A DNA stretch of 64,000 bases, from positions 682,001 to 746,000 of the forward strand of contig NZ_CP042432.1 in assembly GCF_008033235.1 (NCBI RefSeq), given 5' to 3'. Each line of letters opens with the position of its first letter. The stretch's first letter is position 1. The position numbers were made by a program, and so were the translations under genes. This document shows positions 34,394 to 43,219 of the stretch, in pieces. This DNA comes from Anseongella ginsenosidimutans (GTDB lineage Bacteria; Bacteroidota; Bacteroidia; Sphingobacteriales; Sphingobacteriaceae). A model generated the notes under the pieces. It searched no databases. It was not told the origin of the DNA and worked only from the letters and a program-made list of their open reading frames with translations.

Positions 34394-35935
34394 ATGCCCG
34401 AAATCTCTCCAGAAACAACATCCGTGGTGCTTCGCGCGCTGCAAAAAAAAGATTATAAAGATCTGAAAGCCTCCATGATAGAAGCCTATTCCGGCCTGGG
34501 AGGCAGCTTCTGGGACCAGGAAAAGATCAATAAACTGCTTCAGATATTTCCGGAAGGGCAGTTCTGCGTAGAAGTGAACGGCAGAGTCGTAGCCTGCGCG
34601 CTGGCTATCATCGTGAACTACAAGAAATTTACCGACCGGCACACTTATAACCAGATCACGGGGAATTATACATTCAATACGCACGAACCCAATGGAGACG
34701 TGCTGTACGGCATTGACGTTTTCGTGCATCCGGACCACCGGGGCCTGCGCCTGGGCAGAAGATTATATGACGCCAGAAAAGAACTCTGCGAACGGCTCAA
34801 TCTCCGGGCCATCATCGCCGGCGGAAGAATACCCCATTATGAGCAGTACGCTGACAGCCTTTCTCCCCGGGAATATATCGAGAAAGTAAAACTGAAGGAA
34901 ATTCACGATCCTACGCTGAACTTCCAGCTTTCTAATGACTTCCACGTCCGAAAAGTTCTCAAGGGATATCTCAAAGGAGATACCGAATCGATGGAGTACG
35001 CCACCCTGCTGGAATGGACCAATATTTATTACCAGGAAGACCAGACCGTGCAGCCCCTGGCCTCTACTGCCAGGATCGGGCTGGTGCAATGGGAAATGCG
35101 TCCGATGACCGACATGGATGCGCTAATGGAACAGGTGGAATTTTTCGTGGACGTGGTAAGCGGTTATAAATGTGACTTCATTTTGTTCCCGGAGTTGTTT
35201 AACGCCCCGTTGATGGCTGATTTCAATCATCTGGGCGAAGCTGATGCGGTAAGGGAACTGGCAAGGTTCACGGAACACATCCGGAGCAGGTTCATTGAAT
35301 TTGCTGTGAGCTACAATGTAAATATTATCACGGGGAGCATGCCCATTGTAGAAGAAGGCATGCTGAAAAATATTTCCTATCTGTGCCGGCGCGACGGAAC
35401 CTGGGATTCTTACAGCAAGATCCATCCCACCCCTATAGAAGTTAAAAGCTGGGGAATGTCGGGAGGGGACAAACTAAAAATATTTGATACGGATTGCGGG
35501 AAAATAGGCATACTCATCTGCTATGACGTAGAGTTCCCGGAGCTTTCCCGCATTTATGCCGAACAGGGAATGCAGATTCTGTTTGTACCCTTCCTGACCG
35601 ACAACCAGAATGGCTATACGCGGGTACGGCATTGTGCGCAGGCCAGGGCTATTGAAAATGAATGTTACGTGGCCATCGCGGGCTGCGTAGGGAACCTGCC
35701 CAAGGTGAATAATATGGATATCCAGTATGCGCAGTCGGCCATTTTTACGCCCTCCGATTTCCAGTTCCCTACCAACGCCATAAAGGCCGAAGCCACGCCT
35801 AATACGGAAATGACCCTGATCGCCGATGTAGATCTTAACGCCCTCAAGGAATTACACCAGTATGGCACGGTCCGCACGTTAAAAGACCGCCGCACCGATC
35901 TTTATGAAGTGAACTGGTTAAAAAAACTCACATAA
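34394..35935 (+). CDS. GNAT acetyltransferase / carbon-nitrogen hydrolase fusion
   Basis: This 513-residue two-domain protein has an N-terminal GNAT domain (about residues 10-200). Its acetyl-CoA loop is seen in DVFVHPDHRGLRLGRRLYDAR. The C-terminal nitrilase-superfamily domain (about 225-510) shows the Glu-Lys-Cys triad: Glu in LFPELFNAP, Lys in YSKIHPTP and Cys in GILICYDVEFPEL. Such fusions are widespread in Bacteroidota and some proteobacteria; the substrate is unknown, probably an amide or acylated amine. It stands upstream of dps by 18 bases. Confidence 0.88.
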   Translation: MPEISPETTSVVLRALQKKDYKDLKASMIEAYSGLGGSFWDQEKINKLLQIFPEGQFCVEVNGRVVACALAIIVNYKKFTDRHTYNQITGNYTFNTHEPNGDVLYGIDVFVHPDHRGLRLGRRLYDARKELCERLNLRAIIAGGRIPHYEQYADSLSPREYIEKVKLKEIHDPTLNFQLSNDFHVRKVLKGYLKGDTESMEYATLLEWTNIYYQEDQTVQPLASTARIGLVQWEMRPMTDMDALMEQVEFFVDVVSGYKCDFILFPELFNAPLMADFNHLGEADAVRELARFTEHIRSRFIEFAVSYNVNIITGSMPIVEEGMLKNISYLCRRDGTWDSYSKIHPTPIEVKSWGMSGGDKLKIFDTDCGKIGILICYDVEFPELSRIYAEQGMQILFVPFLTDNQNGYTRVRHCAQARAIENECYVAIAGCVGNLPKVNNMDIQYAQSAIFTPSDFQFPTNAIKAEATPNTEMTLIADVDLNALKELHQYGTVRTLKDRRTDLYEVNWLKKLT

Positions 35936-35953
35936 AAAAGAAAGGAAAACCAC

Positions 35954-36439
35954 ATGGCTAAGAAAACCACCAAACTCACCCAGATAGGACTGGAAAAAAA
36001 AGATTCCAAGAAACTAGGCGATAAACTGAATGAGTTACTTGCCAATTACCAGGTATTTTACATTAACTCCCGGGGCTTCCACTGGAACATTAAAGGCGAT
36101 AAATTTTTCGAACTCCATGCAAAGTTTGAAGAATTATACTCCGATTCCCAGTTAAAGATTGACGAAATCGCCGAACGCGTGCTGACATTAGGCTTTACCC
36201 CCCTGCATTCCTACAGCGATTACCTGCAGGTTTCCAAAGTGAAGGAAGTGAAGAACGTATCCAATGACCGGGAATGCGTCCAGCACATAGTAGACGGCTT
36301 CCGCCAGGTCCTGAATATCGAGCGTGAAGTGCTGGAAGCTGCAGACGAGGTTGCAGACGAAGGAACCAGCGACCTTATGGCCGGGTATATCCGCGAGCAG
36401 GAAAAACAGGTGTGGATGTATAATTCCTTCCTGCAATAG
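35954..36439 (+). CDS. dps: Dps-family ferritin-like DNA-protection protein
   Basis: This 161-residue four-helix protein oxidises and stores iron and protects DNA. The inter-subunit ferroxidase residues lie in GFHWNIKGDKFFELHAKFEELYSD (His, Asp and Glu in two consecutive motifs). The N-terminus is lysine rich (MAKKTTKLTQ), as in DNA-binding forms. Length is typical. It is close behind the GNAT/nitrilase gene and ends at a short terminator hairpin. Confidence 0.93.
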   Translation: MAKKTTKLTQIGLEKKDSKKLGDKLNELLANYQVFYINSRGFHWNIKGDKFFELHAKFEELYSDSQLKIDEIAERVLTLGFTPLHSYSDYLQVSKVKEVKNVSNDRECVQHIVDGFRQVLNIEREVLEAADEVADEGTSDLMAGYIREQEKQVWMYNSFLQ

Positions 36440-36443
36440 CGCG

Positions 36444-36464
36444 TCCCGGCCGGGCGGGATTTTT
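36444..36464 (+). terminator. terminator after dps
   Basis: TCCCG-GCCGGG-CGGGA followed by TTTTT, five bases after the dps stop. The stem is short but the T-tract is clear. Confidence 0.55.
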
Positions 36465-36466
36465 CC

Positions 36467-36474
36467 TATCTTTG
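36467..36474 (+). promoter_or_regulatory. candidate -7 element (TATCTTTG), near-leaderless
   Basis: TATCTTTG fits TAnnTTTG and ends five bases before the ATG at 36480. The transcript would be leaderless. It lies directly behind the dps terminator, supporting a separate unit for the next gene. Confidence 0.45.
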
Positions 36475-36479
36475 CCGGC

Positions 36480-37298
36480 ATGAAATCTATACTTACTGCC
36501 CTGCTCGTTTTAGCAACCTGCTCTTTTTCGCATGCCCAGCTTTTTGATAAAATAAAGAAAAAAGCGGAGGAAGCTGCGGAAAAAGTAGTGGATGATGTTA
36601 TTAATAAAGAGGAAGATACCGAGCCCGCACAGGCGCCGGAAACTGATGTTCCGGAAAATGCTCCTGCCCGGGCAGCCGTTAGCGGCGCTTTTGATTTTGT
36701 ACCCGCAGATTCCCTGCTATTTCACGATGATCTTTTGGCCGACAAGCCGGGAAGTATGCCGCGGCAGTGGAAAAGCAGCGGATCGGGCCAGGTGGTAAGC
36801 TTTCCCGGCATCGAAGGCAACTGGCTTTTACTTAAAGAATTCACTACGTATAAGGCGGACACGCTGCTGGCTATGCCTGAGGCCTTCAGCCTTGAATTTG
36901 ACATCCTTACCCGCAGCGATCAGGCCAGGGACCTGTTACAATTCAGCTTTGGCTTTGCCAGTGATAACAGCGTCCGGGATTATATCGGCGATGCCTATAA
37001 TTCCAATGCAATTACCCAAACCACCATCCATTACTGGAATAAGGAAATAATCAGTTCGAGCAGTGATACCAGGATCTATAATACCACGGATCATGAGCTG
37101 GAAAACTATGCAAATGAAATAATGCATGTTTCCATCCGGGTAAGAGGAGAAAACATGGCCGTCTACCTGGATGAAACGAAGGTCCTGGATACGGAGATGT
37201 TCGATCCCGGCGCAAAAAAATATTTTTACATGAGTACCGGCACCGAACTGAATAATGAGGCGCAGATCGCCGTCAGTAATTTTATGCTGAAAGAATAG
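36480..37298 (+). CDS. secreted protein of unknown function, LamG/concanavalin-like fold suspected
   Basis: From the ATG at 36480 the protein has 272 residues with a clear signal peptide (MKSILTALLVLATCSFSHAQ). A charged helical stretch follows (KIKKKAEEAAEKVVDDVINK), then a beta-rich domain of about 200 residues with FHDDLLADKPGSMPRQW, SLEFDILTRSD and HVSIRVRGENMAVYLDETKVL. The last resembles a jelly-roll carbohydrate-binding sheet. Similar proteins in Bacteroidota often carry a C-terminal OmpA domain, which is absent here. Function not known. Confidence 0.75.
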   Translation: MKSILTALLVLATCSFSHAQLFDKIKKKAEEAAEKVVDDVINKEEDTEPAQAPETDVPENAPARAAVSGAFDFVPADSLLFHDDLLADKPGSMPRQWKSSGSGQVVSFPGIEGNWLLLKEFTTYKADTLLAMPEAFSLEFDILTRSDQARDLLQFSFGFASDNSVRDYIGDAYNSNAITQTTIHYWNKEIISSSSDTRIYNTTDHELENYANEIMHVSIRVRGENMAVYLDETKVLDTEMFDPGAKKYFYMSTGTELNNEAQIAVSNFMLKE

Positions 37299-37311
37299 AA
37301 CGACTCCGGCC

Positions 37312-37659
37312 ATGACAATACAGGAAACCAATGAAAAGTGGAACAGGCTCACTCAAAAAATAGCCAGTGAATTCGGGAATGAAAAACCGGATGTGAAGAG
37401 CCTGCTTTTTCTGATCGGGGTGCAGGAACTGGGCAAAGGGCCCCGGCGCTTTTCCAAACGGCAGAAAGAAGAACTGATGCATATCGCGAATTGCCGCCTG
37501 TTCAGCGAGCTGGGTTTTTATGAACTCGAGGGGCTTGACCAGGACGGCTGGCCGCATTGGAAAAGTGTCAAAAAAATCCCAAATTACACTGTTTTTGAGC
37601 AGGAGTTGCTGATCAAACAACTCATTATTCATTATTTTGAGGAACAAGGCTTCATCTGA
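37312..37659 (+). CDS. conserved hypothetical protein, small and soluble
   Basis: This 115-residue protein has no signal peptide, membrane segment or motif I recognise. It reads as mostly helical, with KSLLFLIGVQELGKGPRRFSK as its most distinctive stretch (split: KSLLFLIGVQELG, then KGPRRFSKRQKEEL). It looks like a conserved Bacteroidota orphan. It sits 13 bases after the secreted protein and five bases before the peptidyl-prolyl isomerase gene, so it is probably co-transcribed with both. Confidence 0.7.
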   Translation: MTIQETNEKWNRLTQKIASEFGNEKPDVKSLLFLIGVQELGKGPRRFSKRQKEELMHIANCRLFSELGFYELEGLDQDGWPHWKSVKKIPNYTVFEQELLIKQLIIHYFEEQGFI

Positions 37660-37664
37660 CAAGT

Positions 37665-38383
37665 ATGCATTTAAAAAAAATCCTTCTTTTTGCTCCCTTC
37701 TTACTGCTGACGGCCTGCGGGATTCCCTTACTTAGTAAAAAAGGGGGCAGCAGCCGCATTATATTGAGCTGAGTACTTCCTATGGCAGCAGCATCATTCG
37801 TTTATATGACGAAACGCCGCTGCACCGGGACAATATGCTAAAGCTCGTAAGGGACGGCTTTTACGACAGCCTGCTTTTCCACCGCGTTATTGAAAATTTT
37901 ATGATACAGGGCGGCGACCCTAACTCGAAAGACGCGGCCCCCGGGGAACGCCTGGGCGAAGGCGAGGCGCCCGGCCCGCGAATCCCCGCTGAATTCAGGG
38001 ACTCGCTTTTCCATAAAAAAGGCGTACTCGCAGCGGCCCGGGACAACAACCCGGAGAAAGCCTCCAGCAATTGCCAGTTTTATATTGTGCAGGGCCAGGT
38101 TTTTACGGACGAGCAGCTGGATATGCTGGAGCAGACAAGGCTGGAAGGCCGGGAAATCCCTCAATGGCAGCGGGAAGTTTACAAAACCATTGGCGGAACG
38201 CCTCACCTGGACCAGACGTATACAGTATTTGGCGAAGTAGTGCAGGGCCTAGCCATGATCGACACGATCGCGGCTGTAGAAACCGATTCCTTTGACCGTC
38301 CGGAGAAAGATGTAAAAATGACCATCCGGGAGCTGACCAGGAGGGAGGTACGACGACTGGAATATGAAGATAATCAGCTATAA
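37665..38383 (+). CDS. peptidyl-prolyl cis-trans isomerase, cyclophilin type, lipoprotein; frameshifted
   Basis: The start at 37665 encodes a lipoprotein signal with Cys18 in LLLTACGIP. The frame ends after about 35 codons. Adding one base in the A6/G5 run at 37737-37747 makes it read KKGGQQPHYIELSTSYGS and continue to the stop at 38383 as a 239-residue cyclophilin. The body shows FHRVIENFMIQGGDP, the active-site Phe/Gln pattern and NCQFYIVQGQ. The bare second frame begins at 37835. The enzyme would assist folding of periplasmic proteins. The 3' end overlaps the exonuclease gene by 20 bases. Confidence 0.88.
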
Positions 38384-39134
38384 TATAAACGGGATCCGCT
38401 CGGCCATGAACAAGAACTGGCTGGCCTGGCTGCAGGCGACCGCAGCGGATATCGTGTGCCTGCAGGAAGTAAAAGCGGAAACAGGTCAGATTACAGAACA
38501 GCTGCAGCTGATCGAAATGATGGGCTATCATGTTTTCTGGAATCCTGCCGTAAAAAAAGGCTATAGCGGAACGGCTATTCTGAGTAAAATAAAGCCGGAC
38601 AACGTGGAATACGGCTGCAGTATGGATGTCTATGATTGCGAAGGGCGGATCGTCAGGGCGGATTACGGCGACTTCTCCGTCATGAGTGTTTATTTCCCTT
38701 CCGGCTCCAGCGGCGAACTGCGCCAGGCTTTCAAATTCAAGTTCCTTGATGACTTCCAGTCTTATATACACCGGCTGAAATGGGAACGCCCCAACCTTGT
38801 CATCGGCGGCGATTACAACATCTGTCATCGCTCCATTGATATTCATAACCCGAAATCAAACGCCAACTCTTCCGGCTTTCTTCCCGGGGAACGCCAGTGG
38901 ATGGAAGACTTTTTCAGCAACGGCTTCACCGACACGTTTCGCCATTTCAATCCGGAACCGCATAATTACACCTGGTGGAGCTATCGTTCCAATGCGCGTT
39001 CCAGGAACCTGGGCTGGCGCATTGATTATCTTTCCGCTACATCGGAAATGAACGACCTCCTGAAAAGAGCGGCTATTTTGCCGGACGCGCGCCATTCCGA
39101 TCACTGCCCGGTACTGCTGGAGCTGAAATATTAA
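38364..39134 (+). CDS. xth: exodeoxyribonuclease III family (AP endonuclease)
   Basis: This 256-residue enzyme of the endonuclease/exonuclease/phosphatase fold shows SYNINGIRSAM, LQEVKAE with the metal Glu, GGDYNICHRSIDIHNP, WRIDYLSAT and the final DARHSDHCPV with the catalytic Asp-His. It repairs abasic sites in DNA. The start overlaps the end of the isomerase gene. Length is as expected. Confidence 0.93.
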   Translation: MKIISYNINGIRSAMNKNWLAWLQATAADIVCLQEVKAETGQITEQLQLIEMMGYHVFWNPAVKKGYSGTAILSKIKPDNVEYGCSMDVYDCEGRIVRADYGDFSVMSVYFPSGSSGELRQAFKFKFLDDFQSYIHRLKWERPNLVIGGDYNICHRSIDIHNPKSNANSSGFLPGERQWMEDFFSNGFTDTFRHFNPEPHNYTWWSYRSNARSRNLGWRIDYLSATSEMNDLLKRAAILPDARHSDHCPVLLELKY

Positions 39135-39154
39135 GCCAGGGCTGAAGTACTGAA

Positions 39155-39490
39155 ATGATCATCGTCAGTAAATGGTTCCTGTATATTTTCACGTTCGCCT
39201 TCGCGGACGCCATGGCCCTTTTCCCTTTCATCATTCTTCGGTCCCGGGCTCTTAACGGCAACAGGGAGCTGATCATGCATGAAAGAATACACCTTCGCCA
39301 GCAGGCGGAAATGCTTGTCATCTTTTTCTATCTATGGTACCTGACGGAATACCTTCTCAGAAGGCTTCGCGGGAACGGTCATATGACTGCTTACCTGGGC
39401 ATTTCGTTCGAACGGGAAGCCCGGGCGCATGCCCGCAACCCGGCTTACCTGGCCTCGCGGAAATTCTGGGCTTTCCTTGCCTGGATCTGA
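39155..39490 (+). CDS. small membrane protein with an HExxH motif
   Basis: This 111-residue protein has a hydrophobic N-terminal helix (residues 1-28), then MHERIHLRQQAEM containing HExxH, a second hydrophobic helix (FFYLWYLTEYLL) and SFEREARAHARNP with a Glu placed as a possible third zinc ligand. It looks like a minimal membrane-embedded metallopeptidase core of the type found in M56 proteins, conserved as a short orphan in Bacteroidota. Catalysis is unproven. It follows xth by 20 bases. Confidence 0.7.
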   Translation: MIIVSKWFLYIFTFAFADAMALFPFIILRSRALNGNRELIMHERIHLRQQAEMLVIFFYLWYLTEYLLRRLRGNGHMTAYLGISFEREARAHARNPAYLASRKFWAFLAWI

Positions 39491-39591
39491 CACCGGTGCT
39501 GCGTTAAGCGGGAAGGCTTGGCGCTGCAAGTTCAGGCTTAACGCAACGCCAGTGTGGTGAATACTAAAATTCATTCACCACACTGGTTCGA

Positions 39592-40170
39592 TTACGCGAA
39601 TTCAATAATTCCTGAAGGAGTAATGCATTTTTTGAGGGGAACGTCCTGCAGGCCGGTATCTGCGATCTCTTCCAGCGGATCGAAAAAAGATACGCCGATA
39701 GTTTGCACGTCCGGACGGCATTCGATCAGGAAGCGATCGTAAAAGCCGCGTCCATAACCCACCCGGTGGCCGCGTTTATCCACGGCTAAGAGGGGTACGA
39801 TAGCCATGTCAATGGATTTAATGGCTACTTCCTCACCCGAAACAGGTTCAGGAATGCCAAAGCGGCCTACCCGCAATTCTATTTCTCCCAGCGCGTAATG
39901 GGACATGATATTTGTATTGAAATCAGACTTCGGTACTACTATCCTGATCTCCGGCAGGTTTTCCTTTAGCCAGTCAATCAGCAGCATGGTATCCACCTCG
40001 TTTTTTTCCCTGATTGGTAAATAACTATGAAGGTACCGCACTTCCCTGAAATCGATCCTGCAGAAATGCTTTAAAATTGCCTCGTTCCTTTTGCTGAGTT
40101 CATTCGCGGGCAAGTTCAACCTTTTTTCCAGGTATTCCTTTCTTAGAATGTGCTTTTCAAGTGCTGCCAT
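39592..40170 (-). CDS. 5-formyltetrahydrofolate cyclo-ligase
   Basis: This 192-residue enzyme converts 5-formyl-THF to methenyl-THF with ATP. It shows KEYLEKRLNL, the substrate loop VDTMLLIDWL, and the signature VGYGRGFYDRFL with the phosphate-binding Gly/Arg run. Length is standard. It is transcribed alone, divergent from the oxidoreductase at 40219, and converges on the HExxH gene across about 100 bases that hold no clear feature. Confidence 0.92.
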   Translation of the reverse strand: MAALEKHILRKEYLEKRLNLPANELSKRNEAILKHFCRIDFREVRYLHSYLPIREKNEVDTMLLIDWLKENLPEIRIVVPKSDFNTNIMSHYALGEIELRVGRFGIPEPVSGEEVAIKSIDMAIVPLLAVDKRGHRVGYGRGFYDRFLIECRPDVQTIGVSFFDPLEEIADTGLQDVPLKKCITPSGIIEFA

Positions 40171-40218
40171 TGCACTAAAATATTAATTTTTTCCTTATTA
40201 AACTGTAACTTCGCGCGT

Positions 40219-41265
40219 ATGAGTACTCCTATTAACGTTGGCCTTACTTCCTTTGGCATGTCAGGAAAAGTTTTTCACGGGCCTCTATTAAAAACCAACC
40301 CGGATTTCAAAGTAGTATCGGTGATGCAGCGTACTCCGCGGGGAGCTGAAGAATATTTTCCCGGGTGCCGCATTGTAAAAAAATTTTCCGGCCTTACTTC
40401 TGATCCGGAGGTGGAACTGATCATCGTGAATACACCTGACCAGACCCATTATGAATACGCAAAGGAAGCGCTGCTGGCCGGGAAACACGTGGTGGTTGAA
40501 AAGCCGTTTACCATGACCGTAGCCGAAGGCGAGGAACTGGTACGTCTGGCTGAGGAAAAAGGATTGGTACTCAGCGTATTTCATAACAGGCGCTGGGATG
40601 GCGGCGCGCTTACGGTGAAAGAGATACTGAAAAAAGGCTACCTGGGGCGAATCGTAGAATTTGAATCGCATTATGACCGGTACCGGAATTTCATACAGGA
40701 AGGTACCTGGAAGGAGGATAAAAGCGCCGGCACCGGTACGCTGTACAACCTGGGGTCTCATCAGATAGACGAAGCGCTTTTTCTTTTTGGAATGCCGCAG
40801 GGCGTTTGGGCGGATCTCCGGATCATGCGTACAGGAGGAAAAATAGTGGACTATTTCAACATCCTGCTCCGGTACGAAGACAAGTCCGTGATCCTGCGCT
40901 GCAGCTACCTGGTAAAAGAAGAAGGGCCCCGTATCGTCCTGCACGGAACCGACGGCAGTTACGTAAAGTATGGAATTGATCCACAGGAAGAACGCCTTAA
41001 AGCCGGGCACCTGCCGGACGAAGCCAACTGGGGCTATGAAGACGATATTTACTGGGGAACGCTTAACCGGCAAAAGAATGGGCGCAATACCAGGAGAGCC
41101 TATAAAACTGTCAACGGCAATTACCCGGCCTTCTATGAAAATATTCATAAAGCGATCCGAAGGAAAAAAGAGCTGGCCGTAAAACCGCAGGAAGCTTTAA
41201 ATGTTATCAAGGTAATTGAAGCGGCTATTAAAAGCAGCGCAGAGCGAAGGGAAATCCCCTTCTAG
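40219..41265 (+). CDS. Gfo/Idh/MocA family oxidoreductase
   Basis: From the ATG at 40219 the protein has 348 residues. The N-terminal NAD(P) domain shows GLTSFGMSGKVFHGP in place of the usual GxGxxG and VEKPFTMTVAEGEEL with the EKP catalytic-site motif. The C-terminal beta-sheet domain includes LYNLGSHQIDEALFLFG with the active-site His. The substrate, probably a sugar or inositol, cannot be told. A longer frame from 40150 begins inside the divergent cyclo-ligase gene and is not credible. Confidence 0.9.
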   Translation: MSTPINVGLTSFGMSGKVFHGPLLKTNPDFKVVSVMQRTPRGAEEYFPGCRIVKKFSGLTSDPEVELIIVNTPDQTHYEYAKEALLAGKHVVVEKPFTMTVAEGEELVRLAEEKGLVLSVFHNRRWDGGALTVKEILKKGYLGRIVEFESHYDRYRNFIQEGTWKEDKSAGTGTLYNLGSHQIDEALFLFGMPQGVWADLRIMRTGGKIVDYFNILLRYEDKSVILRCSYLVKEEGPRIVLHGTDGSYVKYGIDPQEERLKAGHLPDEANWGYEDDIYWGTLNRQKNGRNTRRAYKTVNGNYPAFYENIHKAIRRKKELAVKPQEALNVIKVIEAAIKSSAERREIPF

Positions 41266-41300
41266 CGGCCGGGCCGATAAGCTGTACTAAATCATTTCGA

Positions 41301-41930
41301 ATGTATAAAGCTGTAGTTTTTGACGTGGACGGCACCATGGTAGATACCGAAGACGCCGTGGTAGAAGCAAAATTAAAGATCCTGGCCGAAAAGGGCCGTA
41401 CAATGGATCGTACGGAATTGCTTAACAAGATCTGGGGCAAGCCCAGGTATAAGTCCTTCGAACTCCTGGGGATAGATGACACGCCGGAAAATCACGATAA
41501 AATGACAAGGTACATGCTGGAGTTTTCGTACCTGATCAAATTTTATGACGGCATAAAGGAAATTCTTCAACAGCTGCATGATGCCGGAATAAGACTGGGA
41601 ATTGTGACATCCCGCATCCGCGAAGAACTCAGTTACGATATAACGCCCTCAGGACTGATCACCCTCTTCGAGGCCAGTATTTGTTATGAAGATTCTGATG
41701 AACATAAACCTCATCCTGAACCGTTACAGGTGTTTTTGAAAAAGAGCGGACTAAAAGCAGAGGAAGTACTTTTTATAGGAGACACCGTGTATGACATGCA
41801 GTGCGCCGACGCTGCGGGCGTGCATTTCGGACTTGCCCTCTGGGGCACCACTGAACCGGATACGCTGACCGGCGAATACCGCCTGAAGCATCCTTCTGAA
41901 ATACTCAGCGTCCTGCAAGTTCCCTGTTAA
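41301..41930 (+). CDS. HAD-family phosphatase, phosphoglycolate-phosphatase-like
   Basis: This 209-residue haloacid-dehalogenase hydrolase has motif I VFDVDGTMVDTED, motif II in LGIVTSR, and motifs III/IV in KPHPEP and FIGDTVYDMQCADAAG. A helical cap (about residues 18-80) places it in the Gph/PgmB group. The substrate is a small phosphomonoester or sugar phosphate. It follows the oxidoreductase gene by 35 bases and may share its transcript. Confidence 0.9.
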   Translation: MYKAVVFDVDGTMVDTEDAVVEAKLKILAEKGRTMDRTELLNKIWGKPRYKSFELLGIDDTPENHDKMTRYMLEFSYLIKFYDGIKEILQQLHDAGIRLGIVTSRIREELSYDITPSGLITLFEASICYEDSDEHKPHPEPLQVFLKKSGLKAEEVLFIGDTVYDMQCADAAGVHFGLALWGTTEPDTLTGEYRLKHPSEILSVLQVPC

Positions 41931-41960
41931 GGCTTTTTCTTGTTATTTCCTGTGGGAGTA

Positions 41961-42114
41961 CTGGCTGTTCCCTTATCCCGCGCCCTTTCGCTGTGGACTC
42001 GCGCCAGTTCCCTTATGAGCCCGGCGCCCGTTCCGTTATGAGTCCAGGGCCGTTCCGCTGTAGGCCCGGCGCCAGTTCCGTTATGGGCCCGGCGCAGGTT
42101 CCCCTGTGGCATTC
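41961..42114. repeat. degenerate tandem repeat, about seven copies of 21-24 bases
   Basis: The unit is close to CGCCAGTTCCGTTATGAGCCCGG. It recurs at about 41961, 41980, 42002, 42025, 42049, 42070 and 42093 with GTTCC and (T/C)TATG or CTGTGG cores. The array fills the whole gap between the HAD gene and the DUF4382 gene. A minus-strand frame through it spells repeated HNGTGAG, but I do not believe it is a gene. Confidence 0.65.
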
Positions 42115-42115
42115 A

Positions 42116-42949
42116 TCAGGGCTCCGTCGAAGAGAGGCTGATGTTCACCTGGCTTACTTCGCCATCGTTTATTGCAATACCGGCCGTATCCACCGGGATC
42201 AGCCCGCTGGCGGAATCAGGCATAAAACGCATCGTGTAATTTCCCGGCGGAAGCGCTTTCAGCATATAATTGCCCAATGTGTCAGCGTACGTCCCCAAGG
42301 TATCCTTGCCCTTAATAGCGAGTACGGCAGTGTTTACGTTTCCCGGAGAAATCACCCCCCGCACGGTCCCGCCCGCCGGATCGGCTTCCAGCACCCGGAT
42401 AACAGGCTTCAACACATATTTCCCGCTGTCGCCTGCCGGTATCACCGACCTGGCTGCATCAAAGTCAAGGAGTATCTCATAAACTTCGTCTTCACGAAGC
42501 TCCCCGTTCATATTCAATTTAAGCCCCGCCTGCAGGTCCGACGAAGTAATAAGTTCATACTCCCGACCGCCGGCTTTCACCCGGTTCTCATCTCCCAGCA
42601 CGAGCCTCAGATGACCCAGATGCCCGGGCGGCACATTGCCGTCCACCAGCAGGGTATCACGGCCGTTCACCAGGTCCAGCAGGTTGTAAGTCCCCCTTCG
42701 CACTCCTTCAATACTTTCCCAGCCTTCCTCTCCCACGGAATCTTCCACTGAACGGTGAATCAGTATGTCCTCTATTTCAATAAAAACTGCCTCAAAATTT
42801 CCCGGCGCATCGGTCAGGCGGATCTGCAATTGGGCGTTCCCGTTTACCCGGTCCTCATCCAGCTTCGTACAGCTCCCCAGCATAAGGGCTAATCCGAAGG
42901 CCAGGAACGCCTTTCCGGTCAAATTTCTTGTCAAACCAATCATAATCAA
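42116..42949 (-). CDS. DUF4382 domain lipoprotein with carboxypeptidase-regulatory-like tail
   Basis: This 277-residue exported lipoprotein has Cys27 in ALMLGSCTK. The DUF4382 domain (about residues 35-170) starts with LQIRLTDAPGNFEAVFIEI and includes LLDLVNGRDTLL. A C-terminal Ig-like segment (about 185-275) has GTYADTLGNYMLKALPPGNY, the pattern of carboxypeptidase-regulatory or Cna-B repeats. It likely lies at the cell surface; function unknown. The first Met could be residue 1 or 3. A 270-base gap separates it from the divergent propeller gene. Confidence 0.85.
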   Translation of the reverse strand: MIMIGLTRNLTGKAFLAFGLALMLGSCTKLDEDRVNGNAQLQIRLTDAPGNFEAVFIEIEDILIHRSVEDSVGEEGWESIEGVRRGTYNLLDLVNGRDTLLVDGNVPPGHLGHLRLVLGDENRVKAGGREYELITSSDLQAGLKLNMNGELREDEVYEILLDFDAARSVIPAGDSGKYVLKPVIRVLEADPAGGTVRGVISPGNVNTAVLAIKGKDTLGTYADTLGNYMLKALPPGNYTMRFMPDSASGLIPVDTAGIAINDGEVSQVNISLSSTEP

Positions 42950-43219
42950 TTATTCCTTTCCAGCGCCGCATCCACCATACTGTGCAGGCGCCCCCGGGAT
43001 GATTTTATCAAGTTTTGGGCCATACCGCCGCAGGCGTCCATAATTTATCAAGGCGGATTACGAACTTTGGCAAACGCGCGGATTTAAAGCCGGCCCGACT
43101 GCCGGGAAGCTTTCGGAAGGCTGGCGTAATTTTTGGCAGGGAAATTACCAAAAGATCACTGTTCTTTTGAACAGATGGCTTATTATTGCAGTATAATCCT
43201 TATTTTAAATTGAAAGAGC

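Noticed and set aside
41927-42112. 61-residue leftward frame with HNGTGAG repeats
   Set aside because: It is a translation of the tandem repeat array; irregular unit lengths break any protein periodicity.
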